DNA of 64,000 bases, from the NCBI GenBank assembly GCA_025917655.1, contig CP084611.1:992001-1056000 (forward strand), given 5' to 3'. Positions 25,688 through 37,942 of the stretch are shown here, piece after piece (the stretch's first letter is position 1; every line of letters starts with the position of its first letter). The position numbers were made by a program, and so were the translations under genes. The notes beneath the pieces are model-generated. The model worked only from the letters and a program-made list of their open reading frames with translations, was not told the origin of the DNA and made no database searches. This DNA is from Chlorella sorokiniana (lineage: Eukaryota; Chlorophyta; Trebouxiophyceae; Chlorellales; Chlorellaceae).

Positions 25688-27141
25688 TCAGTCGTCGCTG
25701 CCCCCCCGCCGAGTCGTCCAGCTCCTCGATGTCGACGCGGCGGCGGGGCGGGCCGTCGGGCGTGGCGGAGAGCGAGGCCAGCAGCGTCTCCTGCATCAGC
25801 GCCGAGTTCTCCTCCGCCACGGCCTGCAGCTCCTCGATCCACTCCTTGGCAATCTCGTGCCTGCAGGCAGCAAGGCAGACGCGGGTTGGGGCGTTCAGGG
25901 AAACACCGACACGGCGGAAGCACAGCCTACCCCATCCTGAACGCCTCCATATCCATGCGCCTTACCCCCACCCCGCTCGCCGCTACGCACCGCACGTCCA
26001 TGATTCGCTGCGCTGTGTGGCGTGGGTCGCCGTCGATGGGCGACGCGTTGGCAAACTGCGGCTCCTCGTCGGAGAAGGAGCCCGAGATCTCCTCCACCGG
26101 CCGCGTCAGCAGCGTGCGCAGGAAGTTCTCGCCGCTCACATCGCTCCAGTTGCCATTCTGTGAGGTGAGGACGAGGGGTTGGTGTGTGCATGTTTGTGTG
26201 TGTGGCGGGGAGGGGGAAGGCAGCGAGATTCGAGGACGGGACCCTTTGCCAGGTCAGGGCACAGTCAATCCTCAGCGTGCGCTGGACGGGGTGGGCAGGC
26301 GGCGCTGTCTGGTGCCCGCTGACGCTGCGTGTCGCACTTTGGGGATGTCCTTTTCCTCCAGGTAGCGCAGCAGCCAGGTATGTAGGGCGGGGTTGTCCTC
26401 CTGGATGGTGTGCATCAGCGTCGTGGTGGCACTGCGGAACGGGAAGAACGTGTGTGGGTGTGGGTGTGGGTGTGGGTGTGGGTGTGTGGGGGGCGGGGGG
26501 GCGCGCGCGTGCGAGGGCCGAGCTGCTGCTTGGTATACTCCGTGGCGGCCTGGTCAGGCAGCTGCCCTCACTGTACAGCTCCCGCAGCAGGCACTTGCAG
26601 CATGCATGGCAGGCATGCTGCTGGGCTGCTTCCCTTGCAAGCAGCATCCGCGACCCAGCCGCGCAAGCAGTGGCCGCCTCACCGCGCGGTCAGGAGGCCC
26701 ATGAGCCGATCACGGTTGCCGTCTCGCAGCGGCGTGTCGTCTGGGCTGCGCATGTGAGCCGGTCTACCTCTCCGCCTGCAGGCGGCAGTGATCCAAACAG
26801 CTCAACCATAGGCAGCAGATGGAGCCTTGCAAGGGCGAGCAGCAGCAAGCAGACAACCCCAGCCGGCAACCAGCCGTGCAGAGAGCCCCGTGGCAGATCC
26901 CGAGCCCACACCTCTGCTGGTTATCGGTGGACACCGACTTGCCCTTCTGGCTGCGGCGGTCGTCGACGCGCTTGCGGTAATACTGGTTCAGGCTGCCGCG
27001 GCGGTAGCTGGGGTCCTGGGAGGGGTCTTTCTTGCCGTTGTTGCCGTTGTTGCCATTGTTGGCGGCCGTCTGCGCGCGCGCCCAGCCGCCGCGGGGCCGG
27101 CCCACGGGGAGGGTCCCCTGTCCCAGCGAAGCTCCCAACAT
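25688..27141 (-). CDS. Conserved protein of unknown function, probably plastidial
   Basis: Role unknown. The ATG at 27141 (MLGASLGQGTLPVGRPRGG) may be internal, since coding-like sequence continues upstream to about 27196. In order: an Asn-rich patch (NNGNNGNNGKKDPSQDPSYR), GSLNQYYRKRVDDRRSQKGK, a junction at DNQQ|SPDDTPLRDGNRDRL, LMGLLTAR, ATTTLMHTIQEDNPALHTWL, LRYLEEKDIPK, NGNWSDVSGENFLRTLL, TRPVEEISG, DPRHTAQRIMDVR, HEIAKEWIEELQAVAEENSA, LMQETLLASLS and an acidic tail RRVDIEELDDSAGG. All four internal junctions checked are in phase with GT-AG ends. The tail would finish in GSDD and stop at 25688 if the seven-base run at 25701-25707 is two bases short. The conserved Trp/Arg-rich middle and helical C-terminal half look like a green-lineage family, but I do not recall its name. 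Confidence 0.65.
26449..26486. repeat. GTGTGG hexamer tandem repeat
   Basis: Five to six near-perfect 6-bp units lie within an intron of the minus-strand gene, next to a G-rich run. Confidence 0.9.
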
Positions 27142-27823
27142 GTGAAACGTTCCCTGCCCGTCGCTATTGCCACTGGCGTTGCTGCTGTCGCTGGGGAAGG
27201 CTTGTCAATGAAGGTACCTGCATGAAGCGACCACGGACGGATGCACTGATGCCAGCAGCGGCGCATCCCTGTGGCCAGTGGCTCAGCGAGTGGTTTCGCG
27301 ACGATCTGTGATCTTGATCCACACATGCATCATTCGCGCGTTACGAGCAGCAGAGAACAAGCGTTCAACAGACCACACCGATTAGTGCAAGTGCATCGGC
27401 TGAAGGACGCTTGCACTGCAATCACTTGATCGATAACAGGGAATATTACCTGCGTTTCAGATCACTGAGCGTTTTGATCACAGGCAGCGGAGCCTAACTC
27501 TTCCGCCGATTGTGGAAGTCTCCTCACAGGCCCTGCTGATTTCTCGGGACGCGAAATATCCAATCAGATGAGAGCTCACACCCGTAACTGCTAGAAACCA
27601 GCCCAACACACACGCATTTCTACCACCGCCCCAGCGGGCTCAGCACGGCGTCTTCCCGCCCCTCGCCCCACCCCCGCTCTTTAAGCCATAGCACGCTGTC
27701 ACGCCTTGACGAAGCCCTGCATGCAGGCTGCTGCATTTCTTCACCGAATTGTCACTGTGCACCTCAGCGGGCAACCTTGCGAAAAATGCTGCACCGCCAG
27801 ATATCCGCATGAGCTGCCGCCGC
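27142..27823. other. Intergenic region between two minus-strand genes
   Basis: It holds the upstream region of the unknown conserved gene (a GTACCT donor-like site near 27220 could end a 5' exon). It also holds the 3' flank of the dehydrogenase. Base composition is lower in GC around 27300-27560. No gene is recognised. Confidence 0.4.
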
Positions 27824-29114
27824 TCACTCCATGCCCTCCTCGGGCACTGGCACCGTGTAGTTGAGGGCAAGGCGGCCGCCGTCCACGTACACCACCTGGC
27901 CCGTCATGTAGGAGGAGTCGCGTGAGGCCAGGAAGCGCACCACCGAGCCGACCTCCGAGGGCTCGCCCACGCGCAGCATCGGCGTGCGAGAGAGCACCTT
28001 GCCCATGGCCGCCTTGTCGGTCACGACTGCAGGCAGCATGGCAGCACAAAGCTGGGCATGTGGATCGGGCTTCGTTGTCTGTTAGTAGGCCGGCCAGCCC
28101 AGTAGTGCAGCGCACGGTCAGCAAGGTTGCAAAACAGCCGGCCCCTGCCTCGCACCCGACTGCAGCACATCAGTCATGATGGACCCAGGCGCCACCGCAT
28201 TCACCCTGATCTTGTGGGGCGCCAGTGCCAGCGCCATGCACCTGCGCGGAGCGGCCAGCCATCAGCGGGTGGGTGTGATGCAGCAGAGAGTGCTGCGCAC
28301 AGGCGCTGCACACATCTGCTGTGGCCTCACCGCGTCAGGTTGCTCACGCCGCCCTTGCTTGCGTTGTATCCGGCAATGGTGGGGATCGCGGTCACGGCGT
28401 TCACGCTGCTCATGTTGATGATGGCGCCGCCGCGGCCCTGCGCCACCATCTGCCGCGCAGCTGCCTGGCCCGTCTGCATAGCATCGGAGCAGGGGGCACG
28501 CAGCGTAGGGGGTATGCAGCCATGCACAGGGATGTTTCATGTTATCGGCTGTGTCACAACCCAGCGCAGCGGCCTGGCCCACAACCTGCGCACCGGCCAT
28601 GCCGCCTTTCAACGACCGGGCGCCCGCGACCCTCGCTCGTCGCCGCTCACCAGGAACGTGCCCTTCAAGTTCACCCTAATCACAGCATCAAAGTCCTCCT
28701 CGTTCATCTCCAAGAAATTGGCAGCGCGTACAATGCCTGCATTGGCCACGGCAATGTCCAGCCCGCCAAACCGGCCTACTGCGGCCGCCACCATCGCATC
28801 CACTTCCGCTTTATCGCCGACATCGCACGCGCAGCTGGCAGTCTCGATGCCCTCTTCCTGCAGCCGCGTCGCCGCCGCCTGTGCAGCTGTGGCGTCAATA
28901 TCGGCCAAGAGCACCTTGGCGCCAGCACCGCCCAGCGCCTGGGCGCAAGCGTAGCCGTGCCTGCGGCAGCGAGGGGCAGGGCCAGCAGGCAGCGTCAGCG
29001 GTTCGACAGCAAAGCGTGCACCCTGCCGTTGATGTGAATACACTTCGAATCAGCTTATAGCCTACCCCGGGCCCCTCCAGTAACAAGAGCCACCTGCCCC
29101 GCAAGCCCCGACAT
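27824..29114 (-). CDS. Short-chain dehydrogenase/reductase (classical SDR, FabG-like)
   Basis: An NAD(P)-dependent oxidoreductase with a Rossmann fold; the substrate is not predictable. The ATG at 29114 opens [17 protein letters not shown], the TGxxxGxG cofactor loop, interrupted by an intron and continued [24 protein letters not shown] then marks the acidic residue that usually favours NAD. Further motifs are [23 protein letters not shown] (NAG), [24 protein letters not shown] (catalytic Ser), [14 protein letters not shown] (YxxxK), [20 protein letters not shown] and [20 protein letters not shown], with GQVVYVDGG near the end and a TGA at 27824-27826. The catalytic Asn-Ser-Tyr-Lys set is complete. 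One G seems missing in the run at 29065-29068 beside the first donor. Exons are about 29114-29065, 28960-28650, 28480-28330, 28240-28150 and 28030-27824. Confidence 0.93.
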
Positions 29115-29523
29115 GTAATTCACGCTGAAATACAGCGGGTAGTGTTACAAACCCTGATACAAATGAAGGCTGTCGTTCTGGAACTTCAGATCGGCCCGCG
29201 AAACAGAAGGAGAGCCGGAATTTGCTGCTGTCGTGGCGCGGGTGAACCCGCACTGTTATATGGAAGCGAACGCTGAATCCTTGGAGACCAGTTGTATCTC
29301 TGCATTTTGACAAAAGCTTTGTATGCGCCCTAAGCCTTGACGGCGCTACCTTGAACTCTTCAAAGACTCGGCCCTACCCTGGGGTGCTTATTGAGGTCGT
29401 GTCTTTTCAACAAAAGTTCGCCTGCATCCAAGGCAGACTCCATCGATAAATGCAGCAGCACGCCATAGTGATCGGCAGGAAGCCTGCACCGTAGCAGCTC
29501 CTGCTGGCGGCTGGGCAACCAGT
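29115..29523. promoter_or_regulatory. Divergent promoter region, dehydrogenase and SUMO protease
   Basis: About 410 bp between diverging ATGs, with lower GC than the exons on either side. No clear TATA box at the expected distance and no coding sequence. Confidence 0.4.
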
Positions 29524-31344
29524 ATGGATGGCGCATACGCCAGGAGGGCGGAGCAGGCGCAGGCGGGCCAGCAGACGGAGCTGGACAAGCTGCTCGCCGA
29601 TGCCACCGTCGAAGGGCGGGCGCGGCGCAAGGCTGACGAGGAGCCTCTGGACCAGCTGATGGGAAAGCTACGGGACCCGCTGAAGACCGCCTCTGTGTCA
29701 GAGCTGAGGCGAGAGATTGCCAGCATCAAAGCAAGGGCACAGGGGCTGGATTTCAAGAAGGACCCCCTCCATGCGCACAAATGGCACCTGCACATTGCCC
29801 GCCTGGAGCGCTTCCTTGCCATACGCGAGCGGGAGGAGCGTGAGCAGCCGCACGTGAACGAGAAGTCTGCAGCCTGGCTCGCCAGCGTAAGTCCTGGCGT
29901 GGGTTGCTGCAAGCTGCTGACCCTCCACCACCCGCCGTCCTTCATCACGTTCAGCCCGGCTGCCCCGGCCCCCGCGCAGTCTCTGCATCACAGCAGCATT
30001 CAGCCCGCGCAGCAGCCTGCGGCAGGAGCCCAGCGGCAGGTGCAGCCGTCGCCCATGGGTGCGCCAGGGCGCAGCAGCCGTGAGTTTGGTGGCCTTGATT
30101 ACGAGCACGACGGCGGACCCGGCGCCCGGCAGCTGCAGGCTAGCGTGAGTTGAAGGCTCGGTGCAGGCGCTGCATTTGCTGGGGAGGTTTTGTGGAGTGC
30201 AGTCTTGTAGTACGGATCTCACCATCAGACTCCTACATTCATGGATTGATACGCTTGCCTTTTGTGGTTTGCAGCGAGGGGCTCCACCGACGAAGACCAA
30301 GCGGGTACAGTCGCTGCTACAGCCCACCATTGCTGGCAAGCAGGGCAGGCGGCAGCAGCGAACCGATAGCCAGCAGCAGCAGCACCAGCAGCACCAGCGG
30401 CAGTCGGGGACGCCGGCGACCTGTGCAAGCTTTGCGGTCAGCCTCCGGCACCTGGCTCTCCATTGAGGCTTGTCCACGTAAGCAACGTGTGGCGTGAGTA
30501 TCTGGCACGCGTTGGTGGCATGCTGCATGCAGGCCTGATGGAGTCCTGTGCATGGATGTGCTGCAGGTGAAGAATGACGGGTTTGCAGACAAGGTCTTGG
30601 CTTGCTTCCGATGCCTCAACGAGCGCAACCTGCAGCCTGTGATTGCTCGAAGCGCCCCCAGGGCAGCAAGCATGTAGCAGTGGTGAGGACGGTCCCTCTG
30701 CCTGTGCTGGCTAGCCTGAACACAGGCATGATGCGTCTTTGCATTCAATCAATGCAACCCTGCAGGCGGAACAGGCTGTGCAGCAGGCTGCGGCAACACA
30801 TGCCCCAGCAGCCAACGCGAAGGCGCATGCTTTTGGCCGCCTGCAAGGCTTAAGGCCGCCGCTGAGTTTGAAGCCCACCGTGCCCTTCTATAGCGGTACG
30901 CCCAGCGCGCCCAACGCCCTGCTTGATGTCGGCGGCAGCGTTGGCCGTGCCGCAGGCGGCAGCGCACCTGCGCGTCAGCCCACACGCGGCAAGGGCAAGC
31001 AGCAGCGGCGCGGCGACGATGATGGGGACTGGCTTCCGGATGAGCGCGCGGCGCAGCAGCAACAACAAGCAGACGCTGACGAAGACAGCGACTTTGAATG
31101 GCAATCTGTGCTGCCGCGGCAGCGGCGACTGCGGCAGCGGCAACGCGCACAGGCCGCCAACGTGAGCGACCGGGCTGTGAGCTGGATGCTTCTGCTCAGC
31201 ATGGGCGCCTCTTTAAGCTGGGGATGAGCCGGTGTGCTCATCAGGCTGACCAACCAGAGTGCATCCCCTCTAAACTCGGCGTCATCTCATGTGTTGCAGG
31301 CGGAGCCTGTCACAATTGACTTGTTGAGCGATGAAGATCCTGAA

Positions 31345-31380
<36 letters not shown>

Positions 31381-32357
31381 GCGGGCTGTGACGGCCTGGC
31401 GGAGGCTGCTATGCCCGCGCCTGCTGCCGCAGAGGGCGACGAAGGGCGCACGCGGCCTCCCCGCGCCACCCGCGCGGCGCAGTATGTCTCCACCTCCGAT
31501 CGCTTCAAGGTGGGGAGCAAACGGGGCAGGGCGTGCATGGCCCGTATGCCGCTGCAGGGTTGCCATCGCTCCCGCCTTTTACACTATCCCATCCTGTGAA
31601 GGCTCCTCCCACCCCTCTGCTCAGTCGCCCGTTGCTGCCCGCCTGCCCGCCCTCTCTGCCGCAGGGCCTCAAGTGCCTGTACCCGCGCAGCGGCGGTCCC
31701 GGCGCCGTGGAGGTCACGGCCCTGGACCTGTCCCGCCTGGACGACGGCGAGTTCCTCAACGACACCGTCATCGACTTCTACATACGGTGGGGCCTGAGGG
31801 GAGCACCTACATACCGTGGGGGCCTGAGGGGAGCAGGAACACCATGCGGCGGGCATGGGCGCCGCCCAGCACGCGCGGTCCAGGGCCTGGCTGAACCCTC
31901 ATCCGTAACCCCGTAACCTGTGGCGTTTGAGGGCTGCTGAGCCTGTGTTTCGGGCTGGTGCCGACCCGCCGTGCGGTTCCCTGCTGCCCGGCCGCCTGCA
32001 GCTGGCTGCAGGACCAGCTGCCTCCCGAGGTGCTGGAGCGCTGCTACTTCTTCAACACCTTCTTCTTCAAGAAGCTGATGGAGGACCAGGGTGAGGGCGG
32101 CAGGCAGCGGCTGAGAGGGTGAAGGAGCAGCGGCTGGGCCCCGGGGCAAGCCAGCCTGGCCATGTGCAGTTGGGTTCACAGAGGAACCCCTTTCTGTGCT
32201 GGCAGGCGGCACGCTGACCCCGAGCTGCGGGAGTGGGCGGAGCAGGAGAGGATGAAGAATCACAAGCTGCAGGCGCTGCACAACCACCAGAAAGTGAAGA
32301 AGTGGACCAAGGTGGGGTACAGGCTGTGTGTGGGTACAGGCTGTGTGTGGGTACAGG

Positions 32358-32393
<36 letters not shown>

Positions 32394-35300
32394 TGGTGGG
32401 GGGGGGGGGGGGGGGAGAGCGGGAGGCTGCTGTTGTTAGCACTCTCATCCATCCTGCAGCCAAATCTGCGCCACTTGTGGCGTGCTGGAGTTCTCGTTCG
32501 TTCCTGAAACTACTCTTCCCGCGCTCTCCTGATGTGCAGGACGTGGACTTGTTTGCCAAGGACTTCATCTTTGTGCCGGTCCACGAAGCGCTGCACTGGA
32601 GCCTGATGGTGGTGTGCCACCCGGGTGCGCGCCAGCAAGGCAATGCGCCGGCTGGCGCCGCTGGTGTGCCTGGGAGGCCTTCCCTTGCCGCCTCATTGTT
32701 GAGGATTGATCGCCCAGCCGGATGCTGCGCTTGCAGGCGTCGTCATGCCCAGGGACGGCAGTGCCCAGCGCCCGGCGCCCCCACGCCCTGCATCCTGCAC
32801 CTGGACTCCCTCTCTGGCAGCCACCGCGCGGTCAAGCTGGCAAACAACCTGCGCCTCTACCTTAACTTCGAGTGGCACATCAAGGTTTGAGGGGCCACTG
32901 GTGCTGGTGGTCTTACGGGGCGGGCCGGGGCTTGCTGGTCGCATCGATTATGCTGCCTGCCTCTCCCCCGCCATCTTCCCGTCGATGGCATGCCCTTAGG
33001 GCCCAATACATGCGCGTCTTTCTGTGCCCCCCCCCCCCCGCAGTCGCTTCCTGACGCCCCCGACGGCGTGCCGAAGCGCTGGGCAGAGGCGCACCCTGGC
33101 GAAAAGCGCAGCTGGTTGCACACCGACTTCCCCAACAAGGCTGCCAGGGTGGGGCAGCCACAGCACTCCATGTCATTCTGTAGCCTGCCAGCATTCAGGC
33201 TGCGCATGTGCGTAGCCTGCTTCCCCTCCTGCCGCCGCCCTGCAAGCTGACAAACTCCTGCCTGTACCTGCGCTCTGCAGGTTCCAGGCCAGGAAAACCA
33301 CTGCGACTGCGGCCTCTTCATGTGCAGCTACATCGAGTACTTTGTGCACCGCCTGCCGCCAGGTAGGGCCTGCAGGCAGCCTTCCAACGCTCCTTGCGTG
33401 TGCGTTCGGGCACGCCAGGGCGCTTGGAACCATACCAAGCCCTCTTTCTGACACTGCCCATCCCCCTTGGTTTCTTGTCGTGCAGCCATCAACATTCACG
33501 ACCTGGAAGCCCTCAAGAGCTACGCCAAGACCAACCGAGATCTGTTTGAAGGGACGGACGACTGCGTGCCGGGTGGGTGGGCTGGGGGCAGAAAGCGCCC
33601 GTTGCGCCTGCTTTCCTGGCAACTTCCTTACCCTCCACATCCCCACATGGCTGCCTCCAAGGCACTTGATGCACCCCGTGGCGCGCCTGTCTTGCCCGCC
33701 ATGCCCGGCAGGCCTGCTCACAGACAAGTGGTTCCCGAAGGACAACCCCTCCCACCTGCGCTGGCGCCTGCGCCACAACATCCTGCGGCTCATGGCGGTG
33801 CGCTGCGCCGCGCCGCGCTGCGGCTCGCCCCCACAGCGCGGGCTCGCTCTCATGTCTCCCGCATGGTGCCCTGACCGCGCCCGCTCCCGGTTCTTTAATG
33901 ACTTGGCACAGCCCTGGCGTTGCTGCTTCTGTCTGCCACTGCATGCTGGTGTTGACGTGCCTGTCGCTCCCTTCGAGCAGGAGGAGTGTGGGCTGATGGA
34001 CCCTGCGACGCACCAGTGGGCGGAGGGCAGCCCAATGGTGGACGAGGTGCAGCGCGAGCTGCTGCAGCTGCAGCAGCGCTCGCTGGAGGTGGGACCACAC
34101 AGCTTGTGGCTGGGCCGCCAGTACCTCCTTTAAGTGCCGTGAGGCGGCGGGGCTTCCTTGTGGGCCGTTTCTCAATCCTCTGGGGAGTGAACGCGTTGCT
34201 GGGAGGCCCTGCTCCCGTGCAGTACCTGTCTCCAGCGGAATGGGAGTCGCGAGCGCTGGCAAACAAGCAGCAGCGTGCGCAGGCCCTGAGGCGTCGGGAG
34301 ATGGAGGAGGCTGAGCGTAAGGCGGCGCGCCAGCAGCGGCAGGCGGCAGCCGCCAAGTCCCCGGGGGTGAGCCGCTGAGGCTGAGTGTGTGCAGCCATGG
34401 CTGCATCCGCACTCCATTCTGAGCCCTCTATCCATCGCCCCTTGCCTGCATTCGCGCTAAATGCAGAGCACCCGCGGCGGGTCTGTTGACCGTGAGAGGC
34501 TGGCGGCAGCGGCGGAGGCGCGGCTGGGTCACGAGCAGCCATCCGCCCTGTTTAATGGCATTCGGGTGAAGGCTTGCCCATGGTTCTGGCTTGCCTCAGT
34601 TGTTGCGCAACCGCTCTGCTGGGGCTTGCCATGGCCCACGATGAACGCTGTCGCTTGCATCGCCTCCATTACATATCTTACATAACGCATGCTTCATCGA
34701 TGGCCCCCTGCAGGAGGTGGCAGCACATGGGGAGGACGAAGGCAGCGACCTCTCCTTTGAGCATCAGGCGCGGCAGCCAGCGCTGCAGGGTGCGGTCGAC
34801 GTGCAGCCGCAGCAGCAGCCACTGAAGCCGTCGCTGCGGCTGCAGCGCCATTCGCGGGAGCCCAGCCCAAAGGAGGCGCAGCTCAGGGAGGAGCTGGAGG
34901 ACAGGGAGCCTTGCCAGCAGTCGGTGAATGGGGTTTGGGCAAGTGCAGGGTGTGGGGCGCACGCCGAGGGGCTGCTTGCTGAGACAGGGGGCCTTCTATC
35001 GCACATGGATTTACATGTGATTGAGCTGCAGACGTCAATGCGATGCCCCCTGCACTGCCCCCTTGCCTGCAGGCCGGCAGTGAGCCAGACTGCGGTGGGT
35101 TTGAGGTCGTGCTGAACGGCTCGGATGGAGATGATGGCGACGAGGGGGATGCGCAGGAGGGTGTGGCACGGGACATTGTTGCCGGGGCAGGCCTGCAGCA
35201 TGAGCCGGCGGTGTCAGAGGACTTGTGCCCCGTGCCGGGCTCGCCGTCTGTGGCCACAGGCGGAGGGTCGCCGCTTCCCGAGCATGCCCCCGAGCCCAGC

Positions 35301-36372
35301 AGTGCCGATTGGCTGCGGGGCGGTGCCCAGCCTGGCGCAGCGCTCGGCCCTGCGGCCCAGCTGCAGCAGCAGGCATCGGAGGAGGAAGAGATCCATGTCT
35401 TCAATCGTCGGAGGAAGAAGCAGAAGCAGCGGCAGCGGCAGCAGCAAGGGGCGCTGGAGCTCGGTGACGGCCCTTGCACAGACCCCATGCAGCATCTTGA
35501 GGAGCGGCTGGTTGGGGAGGAGCTGCAGCACGGGGTTCCCCCAGCAGGCAGTGTTTTCGCGCGACGGCGCAGGTGTGGCATCTGCCATGCTTGCTTGCCC
35601 GTGCACCTTGCCACCCAGCTGAGCTGTGCCAACCGGCCCAAACTGCCGCTTTGTTGCGCAGTGACGGAGCTGGACTGGGCGCTGGTGGTGGAGGTGGCGG
35701 GCGTGTACAGCAACAGCAGGGGCCAGGAGACGCAGCAACCAGACGATCGCTGCACCGCTGAGCTGCGCTTCTTCTATCTGGTGAGCCCCTGCTTGCTCGC
35801 GGGCGCTGCCGTTGAAGGCAGCGGTCCCTGGTTTGGGGCTGCCCAAGCACGTTTACAGTTTATTTTGGGTGTGTGCTTTCCAAAGCTGCTCCTTCAACAA
35901 ACGGCGCTGCCCCACGGCGCTGCCCCCACCGGTTCCCTGCAGGACACGGCGGGCTACTCTGCCCGCCTGCCCTTCCCAGCCGACTGCACCACAGGGAGCG
36001 TGGACAGCCTGTGCAGCTGGGTGCGCTCGCACTCGCAGCACCTGGACAGGTGCGGGCCGCCGCCTCGCTGCGTGTGCAGCTTGCCCGTGTGTGTGCTGGC
36101 AGCTGGCGTGGCGCTTGTCTGGGGGCACCCATGGGCCCAAGCTGAGGCAGGTCAAGTGGTGGTTGTGCAGGCCTAGGTGGGACCTGCAGCGCCTGGAGGC
36201 CTGGAACAGCTCCCAGGCAGCAGACCAGCAGCACCCAGGCGAGATGCACCGCTCTAGCGAGCAGGGAAACGGCGAGGCCACCGCCCACACGAGAAGGGGA
36301 AGAAGCGTTGCCGACGGAAACGCTCCCTTGATGGCTGTGCTGCTGCATCCGCGGCGGTGGCCGCAGCCCGTT

Positions 36373-36405
<33 letters not shown>

Positions 36406-37942
36406 GCCCAGGAGTAACCGACAGGGCAGACGATGAGGGTGAGGTGCTGGATATCGACAGCACACTGCCCAGCATGCCCAGCACCCAGCCCATTCCCGTA
36501 CCGCACACGGGTAGCCAGGAACTCTATGCTTCAGGCCCCGAGGCAGCTGCCCCGGCTGAGGATCATGCACCGTGCGCGCCGCCTGCGCAGCAGCGCAGCG
36601 AGGGCTTCGGGGCTACGGCGGGGCATCTCTTCTCCCCGCTGGTTGGCTCAGCGCATGCTGACCTAGAGCAGACCGACTCTGGCCAGATTCAGCAGGAGCT
36701 GCAGAGCCTCCACCTCCAGCCGCAACCCAGGCCAGCGCGGGCAGCCGCAGCCGCAGCCGCCCTCCAGCACAAGCACGACCGCCAGCGCCAGGCAGGCCTG
36801 CTAGCCGCGGCAGCAGCTGCTCCCCTGCCTGACCAGCAGGAGCAGGCTGCGGTGATGGACCTCACAGCTGACGAGGCTGCAGGGATGCCCGAGCAGCAGC
36901 CAGAGGAAGACACACCCGGTGCATCAGCAGCGCAATGGGAGCAGGCTCCCCGGGCAATGATGCGCCCGTGCGCAGCGGCGGCAGCAAGCGATTGCACGCC
37001 GCGGCGCCACGTGGGCTCGGTGCGGGGCTGGCTGGGAAGCGGCGGCGCAAGTCTGGCGAGCCCAGGCGCCTCGAGCACAGCGCGGGCAGCGAGGACGAGG
37101 CGCCTGCGCAGGTGCAGCAGCAGCAGGAGCCGCCGCAGCGCCAGTGGAACCCTCACTTGCTGCAAAGGGACACCAGCAGCGGAGATGGGGTGCCGCCGCC
37201 CGAGGTGTCTGCCCATGCTGGGCAGGCAGCAGCCCGGCGGCAGCACATCCCCAAGCCCACGCCGCCCAGCTCACGGCCAGGCTCGGTGGCACTCAGGTTG
37301 GTGCACAACGCCAGCCGGCACGATGTCGCTGCATCGCGCGGCAGCGACCACACCCAGCTGGGCGGCCCCTCTAGGTGTGACCAGGGCAGCATCGGCCAGC
37401 CGGCAGGCCAGCCGCCCTCGACAAGCAGCCCCTCGCCGTGTGGTGGCCTCGGCCGGCCTGCTCCTTATGATCCACGGTATGCTGTCCATGCTGCTGTCCT
37501 GGCGGATGACGCTGTGGCCGCCGCTGCCAGGCAGATGCAGCATGCGCAGGAGCAGCCGCTGCAGCAGTTGCATGCTGCGCAGCCTGCCCCGGCCACTGCA
37601 GAGGCTGTCGAGGCGGGGATGGGCTGGCTTGCGCAGCATGGGCAAGAACGGCGGCGGCAGCAGTATGCACAGCTGGCAGAGCCACAGGGGGCAGGGTTTT
37701 GGCCAAACCTGACCACAAATGAGGTGGAGACGGCGTTGCAGCACGTGCACTCACCCACGCTGGGTTCCCAGGTCAAGCAGATCGGCATGTCCATGAAGGC
37801 TGCCACAGGCCGCTTGGAGGCTCAGCAGCGGCAAGAGAAGCAGGCCAAGTACAAGCGCCCGCGCCGCGGCGGCAAGCAGGCTAGTATCGCGCGGCATCTG
37901 CGGCCGATTGACTCTGTGGACCTTGTGTCTGACGACGAGTGA
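29524..37942 (+). CDS. SUMO protease (Ulp1/SENP family, peptidase C48) with long flanking regions
   Basis: Cleaves SUMO precursors or SUMO conjugates. The ATG at 29524 opens MDGAYARRAEQAQAGQQTEL, and exon 1 is a charged helical region ending HVNEKSAAWLAS. A pair of CxxC motifs follows, LCKLCGQPP (30419) and LACFRCLNE (30600), which could bind one zinc. The protease domain starts at GLKCLYPRSGG (31665): SRLDDGEFLNDTVIDFYIR|W, PPEVLERCYFFNTFFFKKLM, VDLFAKDFIFVPVHEALHWS (catalytic His), LHLDSLSGSHRAVKLANNLR (catalytic Asp) and VPGQENHCDCGLFMCSYIEY (Gln and catalytic Cys, about 33283-33340). It ends near WRLRHNILRLM (33790). The C-terminal 4 kb is low in complexity (poly-Gln, Asp/Glu runs, RRRKKQKQRQRQ) and closes with DSVDLVSDDE at 37942. 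It may be one gene or two; I favour one because SUMO-interaction-like motifs lie on both sides of the protease domain. Single-base slips occur, for example at 30650. Confidence 0.82.
31778..31836 (+). repeat. 29/30-bp tandem duplication spanning a splice donor
   Basis: The copies are 31778-31806 and 31807-31836. The first contains the exon end CTACATACG and the GTGGGG donor of the intron after VIDFYIR. The second repeats both with a one-base change and one added G, so a second potential donor sits 29 bp downstream. Confidence 0.9.
32317..32415 (+). repeat. 17-bp minisatellite, (GT)n and G18 tract in a SUMO-protease intron
   Basis: Three copies of GTACAGGCTGTGTGTGG start at 32317, 32334 and 32351. 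The last runs into about 16 TG units (to 32392) and then an 18-base G run (32398-32415). The block starts a few bases after the donor that follows KVKKWTK. Confidence 0.95.

Noticed and set aside
26449-26486. GTGTGG tandem repeat as an internal telomere remnant
   Set aside because: The unit differs from the TTTAGGG repeat expected for green algae and the block lies within an intron.
31282-31566. Minus-strand poly-Leu frame
   Set aside because: It is the antisense of the poly-Gln tract in the SUMO protease exon.
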